Shown: positions 45,503 through 54,224, counted from the stretch's first letter. The stretch: DNA of 64,000 nt from Natrinema caseinilyticum (GCF_024227435.1 NZ_CP100445.1:2291369-2355368), one strand, 5' to 3'. Numbers and translations are program-made. Notes: a model not told the origin generated them from the sequence alone.

Positions 45503-46909
45503 TCACGTATCGTTTTCGTCGATTTCGAGGGCCGTGGGGCCGCCCTCCTCGTCGGGTTCGGGTTCCTCGTCGACGAGGTCGAGCTTTCGGAGGCGGGCTT
45601 TCATGATCCGGGTATTCTCGACCGTTTCGACGGTGATGCGGACGCCGTCGTAGGTGATCTCCTCACCCTCCTCCACGAGGCGTCCCGCGCGGTTGAAGAT
45701 GAAGCCGGCGATGGTCTCGAACTCCTGGCCCTCCGGGAGATCGATCTCGAGGGCCTCGTTGACGTCTTCGATGTTAACCTCGCCCCGGACGAGAACGGTG
45801 TCCGCGTCGATCTCCTCGATCGGCTGTTCCTCGCCGCCCTCGAGGATCTCGCCGACGATCTCCTCGATCATATCCTCCATCGTCACCAGCCCCTCCGTGG
45901 TCCCGAACTCGTCGATGACGATCGCCATGTGCATCCGATTTTCGCGCATTTCGGAGAGGAGTTCGTCGACGTTCTTCGACTCGGGAACGTGCAGCGTCGG
46001 CTGGATGAGATCGCCGAGTTCGAGTTCGTCGCCGCCGGGTTCGCCGTAGTTGAGGTCCCGGACGAGATCGCGGATGTGGACGACCCCTTGAACGTTGTCG
46101 AGGCTCCCTTCGTAGACCGGGACGCGGGCGTGGCCGCTCTGAATACAGGTCTCGATGGCTTCGTCGATGCCGGCGTCTTTCGGGACCGCCGTCATGTCCA
46201 GTCGCGGCGTCATGACCTCCTTGACGATCGTGTTGTTGAACCGGAATATCCGCTGGAGCATCTCGTGTTCTTCTTCCTCCAGGACGCCCTCGCGCTCGCC
46301 GGATTCGATCATCTCCTGGATCTCGTCTCTGGTGACGTACGGCGTCTCGATCGCACCCGTAGAGCCGGTGAGACGGTTGATCTGTCGCGTGAGGTAATCG
46401 AAGAGAACGACGAGCGGATACATCACCCGCTCTGCGATCTTCAAGGGTCTCGCGACGCGGATCGACCAGGACTCGGTATTTTCGACGGCGTAGGACTTGG
46501 GCGCGCTCTCGCCGAACAGGAGGACGATCGCGGCGATGCCGAACGTCGCGATCACGACGGACGCCAGACTGCCGAAGTAGAACGCGAGGATCGCCGTCGC
46601 TATCGACGACATCGCGATGTTGACGAGGTTGTTCCCGACGAGGATCGTCACGAGCAACCGGTGCGGGTCCGCCTTCAACGCCTTCACGCGCTCCGCGCCC
46701 GGAATTCCGTCCTCGGCCATCCCCTCGACGCGGTGTTTCGGGATGGAAAATAACGCGATTTCCGACGACGAGAAGAACGCGGAGAGACCGACGAGGACGA
46801 CGAGGGCGAGCACACCGAGGATCGTCACCACCGACTGATCGATCTCGAGTCCCACCACCGGGATCTCGTACAGGGCCAACATAATCTCGATGGGTGGAGG
46901 CAACGCCAT
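45503..46909 (-). CDS. CNNM/hemolysin C-type transporter with CBS pair
   Basis: A 468-residue membrane protein. DUF21/CNNM transmembrane domain (about 25-215) has SAFFSSSEIALFSIPKHRV, then a CBS pair (MTPRLDMTAVPKDAGIDEAI, HVPESKNVDELLSEMRENRM) and a C-terminal CorC/HlyC domain (GEVNIEDVNEALEIDLPEG). Such proteins act in magnesium or other cation export and homeostasis; the older hemolysin name is historical. Confidence 0.93.
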   Translation of the reverse strand: MALPPPIEIMLALYEIPVVGLEIDQSVVTILGVLALVVLVGLSAFFSSSEIALFSIPKHRVEGMAEDGIPGAERVKALKADPHRLLVTILVGNNLVNIAMSSIATAILAFYFGSLASVVIATFGIAAIVLLFGESAPKSYAVENTESWSIRVARPLKIAERVMYPLVVLFDYLTRQINRLTGSTGAIETPYVTRDEIQEMIESGEREGVLEEEEHEMLQRIFRFNNTIVKEVMTPRLDMTAVPKDAGIDEAIETCIQSGHARVPVYEGSLDNVQGVVHIRDLVRDLNYGEPGGDELELGDLIQPTLHVPESKNVDELLSEMRENRMHMAIVIDEFGTTEGLVTMEDMIEEIVGEILEGGEEQPIEEIDADTVLVRGEVNIEDVNEALEIDLPEGQEFETIAGFIFNRAGRLVEEGEEITYDGVRITVETVENTRIMKARLRKLDLVDEEPEPDEEGGPTALEIDENDT

Positions 46910-47104
46910 TGATATACTTCGTTATAGCTGGATCGGTTAACAGTTTCCCATTTGAGGATCAGTGACAGTTATCACCGGGTCCGATCGATGACGGCAATCG
47001 GTTCCGAACGCGGGCGCTCGAGGACTCGGCGTTGGGTCCGACCGGTCACGGCCATCGTCGCCGCCGACGACACGGTTTTCCGCTCGTTTCCCCAACGGTC
47101 GAGT

Positions 47105-47410
47105 ATGAGCGCGACCGCAGAGTCACCGATCACGTTCTACCGGCTGCAGGGCTGTCCGTTCTGCGAGCGGGTCGCCCGGTTGCTGTCAGCGTACGATCTC
47201 GACTACCGATCGCGGTTCGTCGAACCCATGCACTCCGAACGGGACGTCGTCAAACGGATCGCCGGGGTCCGGACCGTTCCCGTCATCGTCGACGAGAATA
47301 CCGGTGTCACGATGGCCGAAAGCGCAAACATCGTCGGCTATCTCGAGTCGACCTACGGTGAGGGAGCGCGCCCCGACCGAGCCGCGGCGGACGCGGGAGG
47401 TGACGACTGA
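47105..47410 (+). CDS. Glutaredoxin-like protein
   Basis: A 101-residue thioredoxin-fold protein with an active-site CPFC (FYRLQGCPFCERV), the cis-Pro loop VRTVPVIV and MAESANIVGYL, as in GST N-terminal/glutaredoxin domains. The tail is acidic and disordered. Its stop overlaps the start of the following redoxin gene (TGATG at 47408-47412), so the two are translationally coupled and may act together. Confidence 0.9.
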   Translation: MSATAESPITFYRLQGCPFCERVARLLSAYDLDYRSRFVEPMHSERDVVKRIAGVRTVPVIVDENTGVTMAESANIVGYLESTYGEGARPDRAAADAGGDD

Positions 47411-47925
47411 TGCTCGACTTCGAGGTCGTCGAACTCGGCCCGACGGATCACCCCGAGCCCGGCGACGAGGCGCCGGAATTCACCCGGCCGCTCGTCACCG
47501 CCGAATTCTGGGAGGACCGAACCCTCTCGGACCTCGTCCGCGACACCGACGGGCGGACGATTCTCGTCTTCACCCCAATGACGGGGTCGTTTCTCGCGAA
47601 ATACGTCTGGGACGAACTCGCGGATCGAAACTGGGACGAGCGCTCGGCCCGGATCGTCGGCGTCACGGCGTCGACCCCCTACGGCATCAAACGATTCCTC
47701 GCCGACAACGACTATCCCTTCCAGTTCGTCAGCGATCCGGGCAACGGGGTCGCGGCGGCGTACGACGTCGCACACGACTTGGACGGGATGACCGGGATCA
47801 GCGAACCCCGCATCGCGTTCTTCGCACTCGACAGCGATCGCACGGTCCAGAGCGCGTGGGTCGCCACCGACTGGCCCGAATTTCCCGACTACGACGACCT
47901 CGAGTCGGACCTCGGACTCGCGTGA
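47410..47925 (+). CDS. Redoxin-fold protein without cysteine
   Basis: A 171-residue protein with the peroxiredoxin/AhpC-TSA fold: GDEAPEFTRPLVTAEFW, then the region where the peroxidatic Cys normally lies (VFTPMTGSFLAKYVWDEL), and SDPGNGVAAAYDV later. There is no Cys in the whole protein, so classical peroxidase chemistry is impossible. Coupled to the glutaredoxin gene upstream. It may be a non-catalytic partner or use another mechanism. Confidence 0.85.
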   Translation: MLDFEVVELGPTDHPEPGDEAPEFTRPLVTAEFWEDRTLSDLVRDTDGRTILVFTPMTGSFLAKYVWDELADRNWDERSARIVGVTASTPYGIKRFLADNDYPFQFVSDPGNGVAAAYDVAHDLDGMTGISEPRIAFFALDSDRTVQSAWVATDWPEFPDYDDLESDLGLA

Positions 47926-47986
47926 GGGGCGTCTCGAGGTGCGCACCCGACAGCTTTTTGCGCGAGATCCGCCGAGTTCGAACCGA

Positions 47987-48571
47987 ATGAGCGAACTCGA
48001 CCGCGCGGCGGACGCGATCGAATCCGGGTCTCTCGTCGTCTACCCGACCGAGACGGTCTACGGGCTCGGAGCGGCGGCGCTCGATCCCGACGCCGTCGAT
48101 CGCGTCTTCGAGGTGAAAGGGCGTGACCGATCGAAACCGATCTCGTTCGCGGTGCCGTCAGTCCCGTCGGCGCTTCCGTACGTCCGAACGACGGATCGCG
48201 AACGACGGTTCATGGCGACGTTTCTTCCGGGGCCCGTGACGGTCCTCTGTCGTCGACGTGACGCCGTCCCGGACGAACTCACCGCGGGCCGCGACCACGT
48301 CGGCGTCCGCGTGCCGGATCACGACCTCGCGCTCGCGCTGTGTGAGCGCGCCGGAACGCCGGTCACCGCGACGAGCGCGAACGTCAGCGGTCGCGAGAGC
48401 GCCCGGAAACTCGCCGATCTCGACCCCGAGATTCGTGAGGCGGCCGCGGTCGTCATAGACGGTGGCGAAACCCACGGCAGCGAAAGCACCGTCGTCGACG
48501 TCTCGACGGAGACGATCCACAGACGCGGCGCGCTGGCCGACGAGATCGAGGGCTGGCTCGAGCGCCACTAG
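47987..48571 (+). CDS. L-threonylcarbamoyladenylate synthase (Sua5/YwlC/YrdC family)
   Basis: Makes threonylcarbamoyl-AMP for the t6A37 tRNA modification. The 194-residue single-domain protein has PTETVYGLGA, KGRDRSKPISF, a GPVTV motif and SANVSGRES. The additional C-terminal Sua5 domain is absent, so it is YrdC-sized. ATG at 47987 is the start. Confidence 0.94.
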   Translation: MSELDRAADAIESGSLVVYPTETVYGLGAAALDPDAVDRVFEVKGRDRSKPISFAVPSVPSALPYVRTTDRERRFMATFLPGPVTVLCRRRDAVPDELTAGRDHVGVRVPDHDLALALCERAGTPVTATSANVSGRESARKLADLDPEIREAAAVVIDGGETHGSESTVVDVSTETIHRRGALADEIEGWLERH

Positions 48572-48617
48572 CGCTCTGGAGCGTGGACGGAATCAACGTC
48601 CCGAGCCGTAGACGCCA

Positions 48618-49301
48618 CTAGATACCCAGGAGCGATCGCAGCGTTCTCGTTTTCACGCCACATTCGGCCGCGAACTCGCAGGGCTCGCACTTCGAACGAT
48701 TGGTCGTTCTGGCCGGCGGCCCGTCCAGTTCTCGGACGGTACGGAGGGCGCGTCGATACTGTGCCGTCCGCCGAGTCGTCAGTTCGAGCGACCGAATCAC
48801 GCCGTAGGCCGGATACTCGAGCCAGGCCCGTTCGACTCGCACGCCGTGTTGCCAGGAAAGCGCCTTCGCGGCCGCGACCGCGTGAACCGACTGGGGCTCC
48901 CAGACCCCGGTATCGGGCGGTTCGCCGGACGAAATCAGGACCGGCTCGAGCGGGTCCCCGAGGACCTTGTGGACGATCCCCCGGCAGTGGCGGCCGATTG
49001 CGAACACAGCCCGGTCGTCGGGGTCGCACAGCCGTTCCCAGTGCCCCGCGGCCTCGAGTCGTCGGCGGGTAGCGGCCAGCCGGTCGCGGTACCGGATCGC
49101 GGAGACGGCGATCGGCTCACAGTCGAAGTCGTCCGCCGGGGCCTCGAGCAACTCGGTGTACCGGGTCGCCAGTGCCCGAATCGCTTCGACTTCGGGCGGC
49201 GGCTCGCGATCCTCTTCGGGCAGCGTCCGCTGATAGTAGCACTTCCGCGGACAGTAGGCGGCGGTCCGAAGATCGCTGAACGAGACGTGCGCGCGGGTCA
49301 C
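48618..49301 (-). CDS. Solo Cas4-like protein lacking nuclease residues
   Basis: A 227-residue protein of the Cas4/Dna2-like group. It retains iron-sulfur Cys sites: CPRKC at the N-terminus and CEPCEFAAEC at the C-terminus. But the RecB nuclease motifs are altered: GIVHKV stands where GxxD is expected, and PVLISSGEPP where the E-x-K motif should be. GTG at 49301 is chosen because a TATA element lies 26 nt upstream. No CRISPR array or other cas gene is present. Function unknown; possibly a structural or DNA-binding descendant. Confidence 0.8.
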   Translation of the reverse strand: MTRAHVSFSDLRTAAYCPRKCYYQRTLPEEDREPPPEVEAIRALATRYTELLEAPADDFDCEPIAVSAIRYRDRLAATRRRLEAAGHWERLCDPDDRAVFAIGRHCRGIVHKVLGDPLEPVLISSGEPPDTGVWEPQSVHAVAAAKALSWQHGVRVERAWLEYPAYGVIRSLELTTRRTAQYRRALRTVRELDGPPARTTNRSKCEPCEFAAECGVKTRTLRSLLGI

Positions 49302-49323
49302 GGGCCGTCTGGCCGCGGCTTCG

Positions 49324-49331
49324 TATAAAAA
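49324..49331 (-). promoter_or_regulatory. TATA element of the Cas4-like gene
   Basis: tttttata-like sequence on the minus strand, centred 26 nt before the GTG at 49301. It supports that start over a GTG at 49340 which would lie upstream of the element. Confidence 0.5.
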
Positions 49332-49465
49332 GCCACGCACGAACGGAGAGCGGACGCCAGAAATCGGATGGTCGGTGGTTCAAATCCGACACGGACCGTA
49401 AGAGACGACCCGCGGGATATCACGGTGAACGGGAATGTTACGTAGGCAAACCGTACCCGACCGCG

Positions 49466-49475
49466 TATTTAAATA
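49466..49475 (+). promoter_or_regulatory. TATA element of the toxin-antitoxin remnant
   Basis: tatttaaata centred 28 nt upstream of the ATG at 49499, a strong leaderless promoter for the antitoxin-toxin pair. Confidence 0.55.
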
Positions 49476-49498
49476 TGATAGCGGCCGAAACGGTTCTC

Positions 49499-49725
49499 AT
49501 GACCATCGTCCGGGACCCAGATCACAGCGACGGAGCACCGACGATAGAAGGAACGGGCATTCGCGTAAAAGACATCGCAATAGCCTACGAGCACAGCGGC
49601 TACGAGCCGGATGAAATCACCCAACTGTATCCAGATCTCTCTCTCTCGGAGACGTCCACCGTGCACTCGCATACTACTACGATCACATTGATGATTTCAG
49701 GCCAACCGAATCGGCACCGGCATGA
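49499..49725 (+). pseudogene. Frameshifted DUF433 antitoxin
   Basis: The first 50 codons (MTIVRDPDHSDGAPTIEGTG, IRVKDIAIAYEHSGYEPDEI) are a clear DUF433 antitoxin with HTH. At about 49650 a CTCTCTCTCTC run carries two extra bases, after which the original frame reads nonsense. The correct end, VHRALAYYYDHIDDFRP and a stop at 49723-49725, lies in another frame. That stop overlaps the toxin ATG at 49722 (ATGA), confirming the original gene order and coupling. Confidence 0.75.
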
Positions 49726-50044
49726 GGCCGATTTACTGCGGCGAGGGCATCTGGATCCCGGTTGCCGACGGATTACGTCGCCGAGGATGGACCGTTCATA
49801 CGGTTCGTGACGAGGGGAAACTGGGCGCTCCCGACCGCGAACACCTCTCGTATGCCGTCGAGAACGACTGGGTTCTGGTGACGTTCGACGACAATTTTCT
49901 CTCGCTTGTCGAGCGAGCCGATCTCGAGACGCCGGCATAATCTCCATCCAGCAAGGGGGGCGCGACATTGGTGACGTCGTGAAAGCCGTCGACTCTCATC
50001 TCGAGGAGCGTTCGGATGACGACGACGGAATTCACTACTGTTGA
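49722..50044 (+). pseudogene. Frameshifted DUF5615 PIN-like toxin
   Basis: The frame from 49722 encodes MRPIYCGEGIWIPVADGLRR, then LVTFDDNFLSLVERADLE and stops at 49940. The rest of the toxin (AGIISIQQGGRDIGDVVKAV to the stop at 50042-50044) follows in another frame, so one base is missing near 49929-49933. In addition the first acidic active-site residue expected in YCDEGIW is Gly (YCGEG). Both a catalytic change and a truncation suggest a dead nuclease. Confidence 0.75.
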
Positions 50045-50146
50045 GGTAGCATCAGACCCTCATCTTCGGAGCCGACTTCACGTGATTCAAAAGCCCAGGT
50101 CGTACCTGGATCGACTACAAAGTCGGTTCGTCGACCGAGAAAATCC

Positions 50147-50737
50147 TCAAAAGTCCACGTCCGTTTCCATCCCCTCGGTCGCGTCCTCGAGTCCGTCCTC
50201 GCGGAGGTCGGACGCCATCCGCTCCGAGAGTTCCGCGTCCGCGAGGATACTGTCGAACTCGTCGCGGTACCGGTCGTTCGCCGACCGAGACTCGTCTTCC
50301 GCTCGGGCGACGCGGCGGTAGCGGCGAATCTTCGCCTCGCTGACGTCGTATTCGTCCGCCAGCGTCTCGTCGCCCTCCTCGCGGTCGCGGATGGCCGCGA
50401 GGTCCACTTCGTCCGCATCGGTCTCGCCCACGAGGTGCAACGACATTCGCGCCTCGAAGACGTCCTCCGCGTCGACCCCGATCCCCCCTGCGATCGCATC
50501 GTCGGACCGGCCGTCGTAGAATTCCCTGGCGACCGTGATCAATTCGTCGTCGGTCAGTTCCGTGTCGAACGCGTAGCGCTCGCGCATCTGCTGGACGACG
50601 CTCTCGAGGCGCTCCTCGTCGGTTCGCTCGTCGCGCTCGAGGGAGCCGCGGGTGTCCTCCTGCGATTCGGTGATCGTTTCCTCGCCATCGGTGACGGACG
50701 TGAAGATATCCCGGAGTTCCTCGGTTTTCTCGTTCAT
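50147..50737 (-). CDS. Conditioned medium-induced protein 4-like (Cmi4)
   Basis: A 196-residue acidic soluble protein starting MNEKTEELRDIFTSVTDGEE, with VVQQMRERYAFDTELTDDEL, GIGVDAEDVFEARMSLHLVG and a helix-turn-helix-like EYDVSEAKIRRYRRVARAED. It resembles the haloarchaeal protein named conditioned medium-induced protein 4, whose function is unclear; the name is recalled, not verified. The TATA element is 28 nt upstream. Confidence 0.75.
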   Translation of the reverse strand: MNEKTEELRDIFTSVTDGEETITESQEDTRGSLERDERTDEERLESVVQQMRERYAFDTELTDDELITVAREFYDGRSDDAIAGGIGVDAEDVFEARMSLHLVGETDADEVDLAAIRDREEGDETLADEYDVSEAKIRRYRRVARAEDESRSANDRYRDEFDSILADAELSERMASDLREDGLEDATEGMETDVDF

Positions 50738-50760
50738 GAGTGGACACTCCCGAGGGGTGG

Positions 50761-50770
50761 CTATTTAAGC
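50761..50770 (-). promoter_or_regulatory. TATA element of the Cmi4-like gene
   Basis: gcttaaatag on the minus strand, centred 28 nt before the ATG at 50737, consistent with a leaderless transcript. Confidence 0.5.
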
Positions 50771-51146
50771 CTGTTGCCAGCTTAGATCGGCATCGTTCGG
50801 CGACGTCGGTTCGAATGCTGTGCGTCCCGCTCGAACATTCGGACGGGCTTCTATTTGTGGTCTCGAAACAATTTCTCAGCCGGCCAACGAACCGATTTAT
50901 TTCTCGAAGCGGTGACTGGAGGGCGTTCCACTTTCCTCTGCTACGTGCCCAAATCGGAGGGGGAGACGCCCGATTCTGTCTTCAGACGGGAGACGGAATC
51001 GACGAGAAACGCGGCGTCCCGACGACGTATCGCTCGAGACGGTCGGAGAAAACGCTCGCCGTCGACGTGGCGCGTCGAAAGAGCCGTGGCGGAACGCGTT
51101 CGGAACAGGGATCGACGGTAGCGGACAGCCGGTCGCGTCGATCGGC

Positions 51147-51175
51147 GCGTTGGATGCAGTTTTCGCATCCAGCGC
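51147..51175. ncRNA. Candidate RNA stem-loop
   Basis: GCGTTGGATGC (51147-51157) and GCATCCAGCGC (51165-51175) form an 11-bp stem with one G-U type pair and a 7-nt loop, AGTTTTC. It lies in the middle of a long gap without a recognised gene, so it may belong to a small RNA. It is not followed by a clear T run, so a terminator is less likely. Confidence 0.3.
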
Positions 51176-51445
51176 CCACGGCGGCTGCTCGCGCGCAGTA
51201 CCGGCTACCGAACGCTCGATCCTCGCCCCGTCGAGGCGATCCAATTCGTGTATATTCACTTCGAGGACGCCCCCTCGCTTCGGCAAACACAGGTCCGGAT
51301 AATTCCGCTCAGACTGAGGACAGTAATCAAACATGGTCAACTATTATAAACTCGAAATAAGTTGGAAATTTACGCAGGACGGCGGCGGGAAAGCCCAACG
51401 GACGGTGTGGCAAGAATTAAGTTCCAGCCCTGCCCCTCATTGGAT

Positions 51446-53632
51446 ATGCACACCGTAGCACAGTCGAACGTGGCGAGGGAGACGTACTGGGGAATCACCA
51501 GCGTCGAGTACGCGGTGTTTTACCTCCTCGCCTTTACCACCGTTGCCGTCTTCCTGTACGGCGTCTATCGGCGGTTCGCCCGCTATTCGGACGGCGACGA
51601 CGATTCGTTCGATCGGCTCGACGATCTGCAGAATCGCATCGTGAGCGCGTCCAAGATCGTGCTCTCGAACGAGAAACAATTCAACAGGGACCTCTACGGC
51701 GGTCTGATGCACTCCTTTATTCTCTGGGGATTCCTGTCTCTGTTTATTGCCACGTCCATCCTGATGGCCGAAGAGTACGGCGCCAAAAAGATCCTGAACG
51801 TGTCGTTCTGGGACGGCGACTTCTATCTCGCCTACCAGTTCATGGTCGACGCGATGGGCCTGCTGTTCGTCGTCGGCATCGGAATGGCGATGTACCGACG
51901 CTACTGGGTTCGGAACCACCGCCTCTGGGACCGCCACACCTCCGTCGAGGACGACCTCTTCATCTGGACGCTGTTCGCGCTCGGGGCCGGCGGCTTCCTG
52001 CTCGAGGGGTTGCGCGTTTACAGCGCCGGCATCCCGGACCACGAGGTCGTCAGCTTCGTCGCCTACGGGATGGCACTCGGCTTCGAGGCGATCGGACTGC
52101 CGACGCTCGGGCCCGAACAGGCCGGGCTCAACGGCGCCGGGTTCAACGTCGAGAACCTGCACTGGCTCGCGTGGTGGACCCACTCCCTGATCGCGTTCTT
52201 CTTCATCGCGTGGATCCCGTACGCCAAGCCGTTCCACATGATCTCCTCCTTCGCGAACGTCGTCACCCGAGACGAGAAAGCGGGCCAGCGCCTGCCCAAC
52301 GTCCCCTCGGACCTCGACGCGACCAACGCGGAATCTATCGACGACTTCACCTGGAAGGAGATGCTCGACCAGGACGCCTGTACCAAGTGCGGTCGCTGTT
52401 CCTCGGTCTGTCCCGCCAAGGCCTCCGACCGCCCGCTCGACCCGCGTAACGTCATCCTCGACCTGAAATCCTACCGCGAGGACCTCGAGGCCGGCGGGGA
52501 CGAACAGCCGATCATCGCCGACGGCGGCACGAGCGTCATCGACACGGAGACGATGGAATCGTGTATGGCCTGCATGGCCTGCATGGACGCCTGTCCCGTC
52601 GAGATCGAGCACCTGAAGAGCTTCACCCGGCTCAACCGCCAGATGACCGACCAGGGGGACATCAACTCGAGCATGCAGGACGTCTTCCAGAACGTCATGC
52701 AAAACGGCAACACCTTCGGCGATTCGCCCCGAAACCGGGGCGACTGGACGGAGGAGCTGGATTTCGACGTCGCCGACGCTCGCGAGGAGGAAGTCGACTA
52801 CCTCTGGTACGTCGGGGACTTCCCGAGCTACGACGAGCGCAACAAGCAGGTCGCCCGCTCGCTGGCGACCATCCTGAAGGAGGCCGACGTCAGCTTCGGC
52901 ATCCTCTTCGACGACGAGAAATTCGACGGCAACGACATCCGCCGCGTCGGCGAGGAGTTCCTCTACATCGAACTCGCCGGCCACCACGTCGAAACCTGGG
53001 AGGACTGCGAGTTCGACAAAATCGTCTGTACCGACCCCCACTCGTACAACACGTTCAAGAACGAGTATCCGGAGGTCGACTTCGAGGAGTTCGCCGACGA
53101 CCCGATGATGCCCTTCGAGTACGAGGAGCAGTGGAACGCAGACGGCGACGTCGACGTCCTCCACTGGACCCAGGCGGTGGAGGAACTCGTCACCGACGGT
53201 AAACTCGAACTGTCGGGCACCGAACTCGACTACACGGTCACCTACCACGATCCGTGTCACCTCGGCCGATACAACGACGAGTACGAGGCGCCGCGCGAAC
53301 TCATCGAAGCCACTGGCTGCACGCTCGACGAGATGCCCCGCAACCGCAGCAACTCCTTCTGCTGTGGCGGCGGCGGTGGCGGCCTGTGGATGGACTTCGA
53401 AGAGGAACCCAAACCCAGCGAAGAACGGATTCGAGAGGCGCTCGAGGACACGGACGCCGGCAGCGGGGTCGAGAAGTTCGTCGTCGCCTGTCCGATGTGT
53501 ATGACGATGTACGAGGACGGCCGCAAGACCGGCGGCTACGAGGACGAAATCGAGATCGTCGACGTCGCCGAACTCATCGTGGAAGCGATCGGGAAGGAAG
53601 ACGAAGCGAAGGTCCAGGTCGCGGCCGACTGA
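51446..53632 (+). CDS. Membrane-bound (Fe-S)-binding oxidoreductase, HdrD/GlpC-like
   Basis: A 728-residue membrane-bound electron-transfer protein. The first 290 residues contain about five helices of a NarI-like haem b module (LMHSFILWGFLSLFIATSIL, WTHSLIAFFFIAWIPYAKPF). Two 4Fe-4S ferredoxin motifs follow near residues 311 and 371 (CTKCGRCSSVCP, CMACMACMDACP). The C-terminal CCG domain has DPCHLGRY, SFCCGGGGGG and CPMC; the first CCG domain is degenerate. The likely role is passing electrons to quinone from a soluble dehydrogenase or ETF. ATG at 51446 is the start. Confidence 0.92.
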   Translation: MHTVAQSNVARETYWGITSVEYAVFYLLAFTTVAVFLYGVYRRFARYSDGDDDSFDRLDDLQNRIVSASKIVLSNEKQFNRDLYGGLMHSFILWGFLSLFIATSILMAEEYGAKKILNVSFWDGDFYLAYQFMVDAMGLLFVVGIGMAMYRRYWVRNHRLWDRHTSVEDDLFIWTLFALGAGGFLLEGLRVYSAGIPDHEVVSFVAYGMALGFEAIGLPTLGPEQAGLNGAGFNVENLHWLAWWTHSLIAFFFIAWIPYAKPFHMISSFANVVTRDEKAGQRLPNVPSDLDATNAESIDDFTWKEMLDQDACTKCGRCSSVCPAKASDRPLDPRNVILDLKSYREDLEAGGDEQPIIADGGTSVIDTETMESCMACMACMDACPVEIEHLKSFTRLNRQMTDQGDINSSMQDVFQNVMQNGNTFGDSPRNRGDWTEELDFDVADAREEEVDYLWYVGDFPSYDERNKQVARSLATILKEADVSFGILFDDEKFDGNDIRRVGEEFLYIELAGHHVETWEDCEFDKIVCTDPHSYNTFKNEYPEVDFEEFADDPMMPFEYEEQWNADGDVDVLHWTQAVEELVTDGKLELSGTELDYTVTYHDPCHLGRYNDEYEAPRELIEATGCTLDEMPRNRSNSFCCGGGGGGLWMDFEEEPKPSEERIREALEDTDAGSGVEKFVVACPMCMTMYEDGRKTGGYEDEIEIVDVAELIVEAIGKEDEAKVQVAAD

Positions 53633-53639
53633 CGGCGCA

Positions 53640-53667
53640 CCCGGTTCGATCCGGGAGCCGCTGTTTT
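53640..53667 (+). terminator. Hairpin plus T run after the Fe-S protein gene
   Basis: CCCGG (53640-53644) and CCGGG (53651-53655) form a 5-bp stem with a 6-nt loop just after the stop, followed by a short T run at 53664-53667. A T-rich archaeal-style terminator is plausible. Confidence 0.4.
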
Positions 53668-53812
53668 GTCAGTCGATTTTCTCCAGACGGAACGGATCGA
53701 ACGTCTCGAGGGCACGCCCCGAAGCGGTTCCAGCCCGCACTCGTCGACCGGGGGCTATCGACCGGAAACTACCGCGTTCTCGCAAGACGCGGCATCGTCT
53801 GCGTGTCGATCG

Positions 53813-54100
53813 TTACTCGCCTTCGCTACGATAGATAATGTCGTCGATGTCGTCCTCGTCGATGCGGTCGCCGGTCGCTGCCGATTCGGAAAGCAACCCA
53901 TCGATGTCCTCGTCAGCGAGTCCGTCCCACTCGTCGCAGAGCGAATCGATGAATTCGGATCGAGACTCGTAGACAGTATCGACCAGTCGCTCGAGCAGTT
54001 CCTGTTCGGTTACGACGTGACCGGTCTCGGACTCGATTTCCGTCTGTAAGTCCTGCAGGCGCCCCTTCGTCCGGCTATCTATTTTTACCGATGTAATCAT
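53813..54100 (-). CDS. VapB-like antitoxin or small regulator (orphan)
   Basis: A 95-residue protein. The N-terminus MITSVKIDSRTKGRLQDLQT looks like a ribbon-helix-helix DNA-binding element, followed by a helical TEQELLERLVDTVYESRSEF and an acidic tail (EDIDGLLSESAATGDRIDED). This is the architecture of haloarchaeal VapB-type antitoxins. No PIN toxin follows; downstream is the Fe-S protein gene. TATA gttttacaat lies 26 nt upstream. Confidence 0.7.
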   Translation of the reverse strand: MITSVKIDSRTKGRLQDLQTEIESETGHVVTEQELLERLVDTVYESRSEFIDSLCDEWDGLADEDIDGLLSESAATGDRIDEDDIDDIIYRSEGE

Positions 54101-54224
54101 AGTCGGTATAAGGGCGCTTCGATTGTAAAACTTTTGTTGGCCAAATTCCGATACAAAAGCGGTGACGGCACGGGTTCCGACGGTTCGGATAGCCTCGGTC
54201 GCGACCGGCGATCCTGGGCGTCAC

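Larger units (their letters stand above)
50738..51445. other. Long intergenic region with a stable hairpin
   Basis: About 700 bases. Open frames here have mixed composition and no recognised motifs. It contains the divergent Cmi4 promoter, a strong stem-loop at 51147-51175, and an AT-rich promoter-like patch (ctattataaact) near 51335 that could drive the iron-sulfur protein gene with a leader of about 80 nt. Confidence 0.4.

Noticed and set aside
49360-49400. A tRNA T-arm-like sequence (ggtggttcaaatccgacac)
   Set aside because: The T stem has a mismatch and no matching acceptor or anticodon arm lies upstream; at most a coincidental fragment.
50740-51360. A 206-codon plus-strand frame in the gap before the Fe-S gene
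   Set aside because: Composition is Arg/Ser-rich, there is no motif and it overlaps a strong hairpin.
53640-53660. Another T-loop-like sequence (ggttcgatcc)
   Set aside because: The stem does not pair as in tRNA and it directly follows a stop codon, so a terminator hairpin is more likely.
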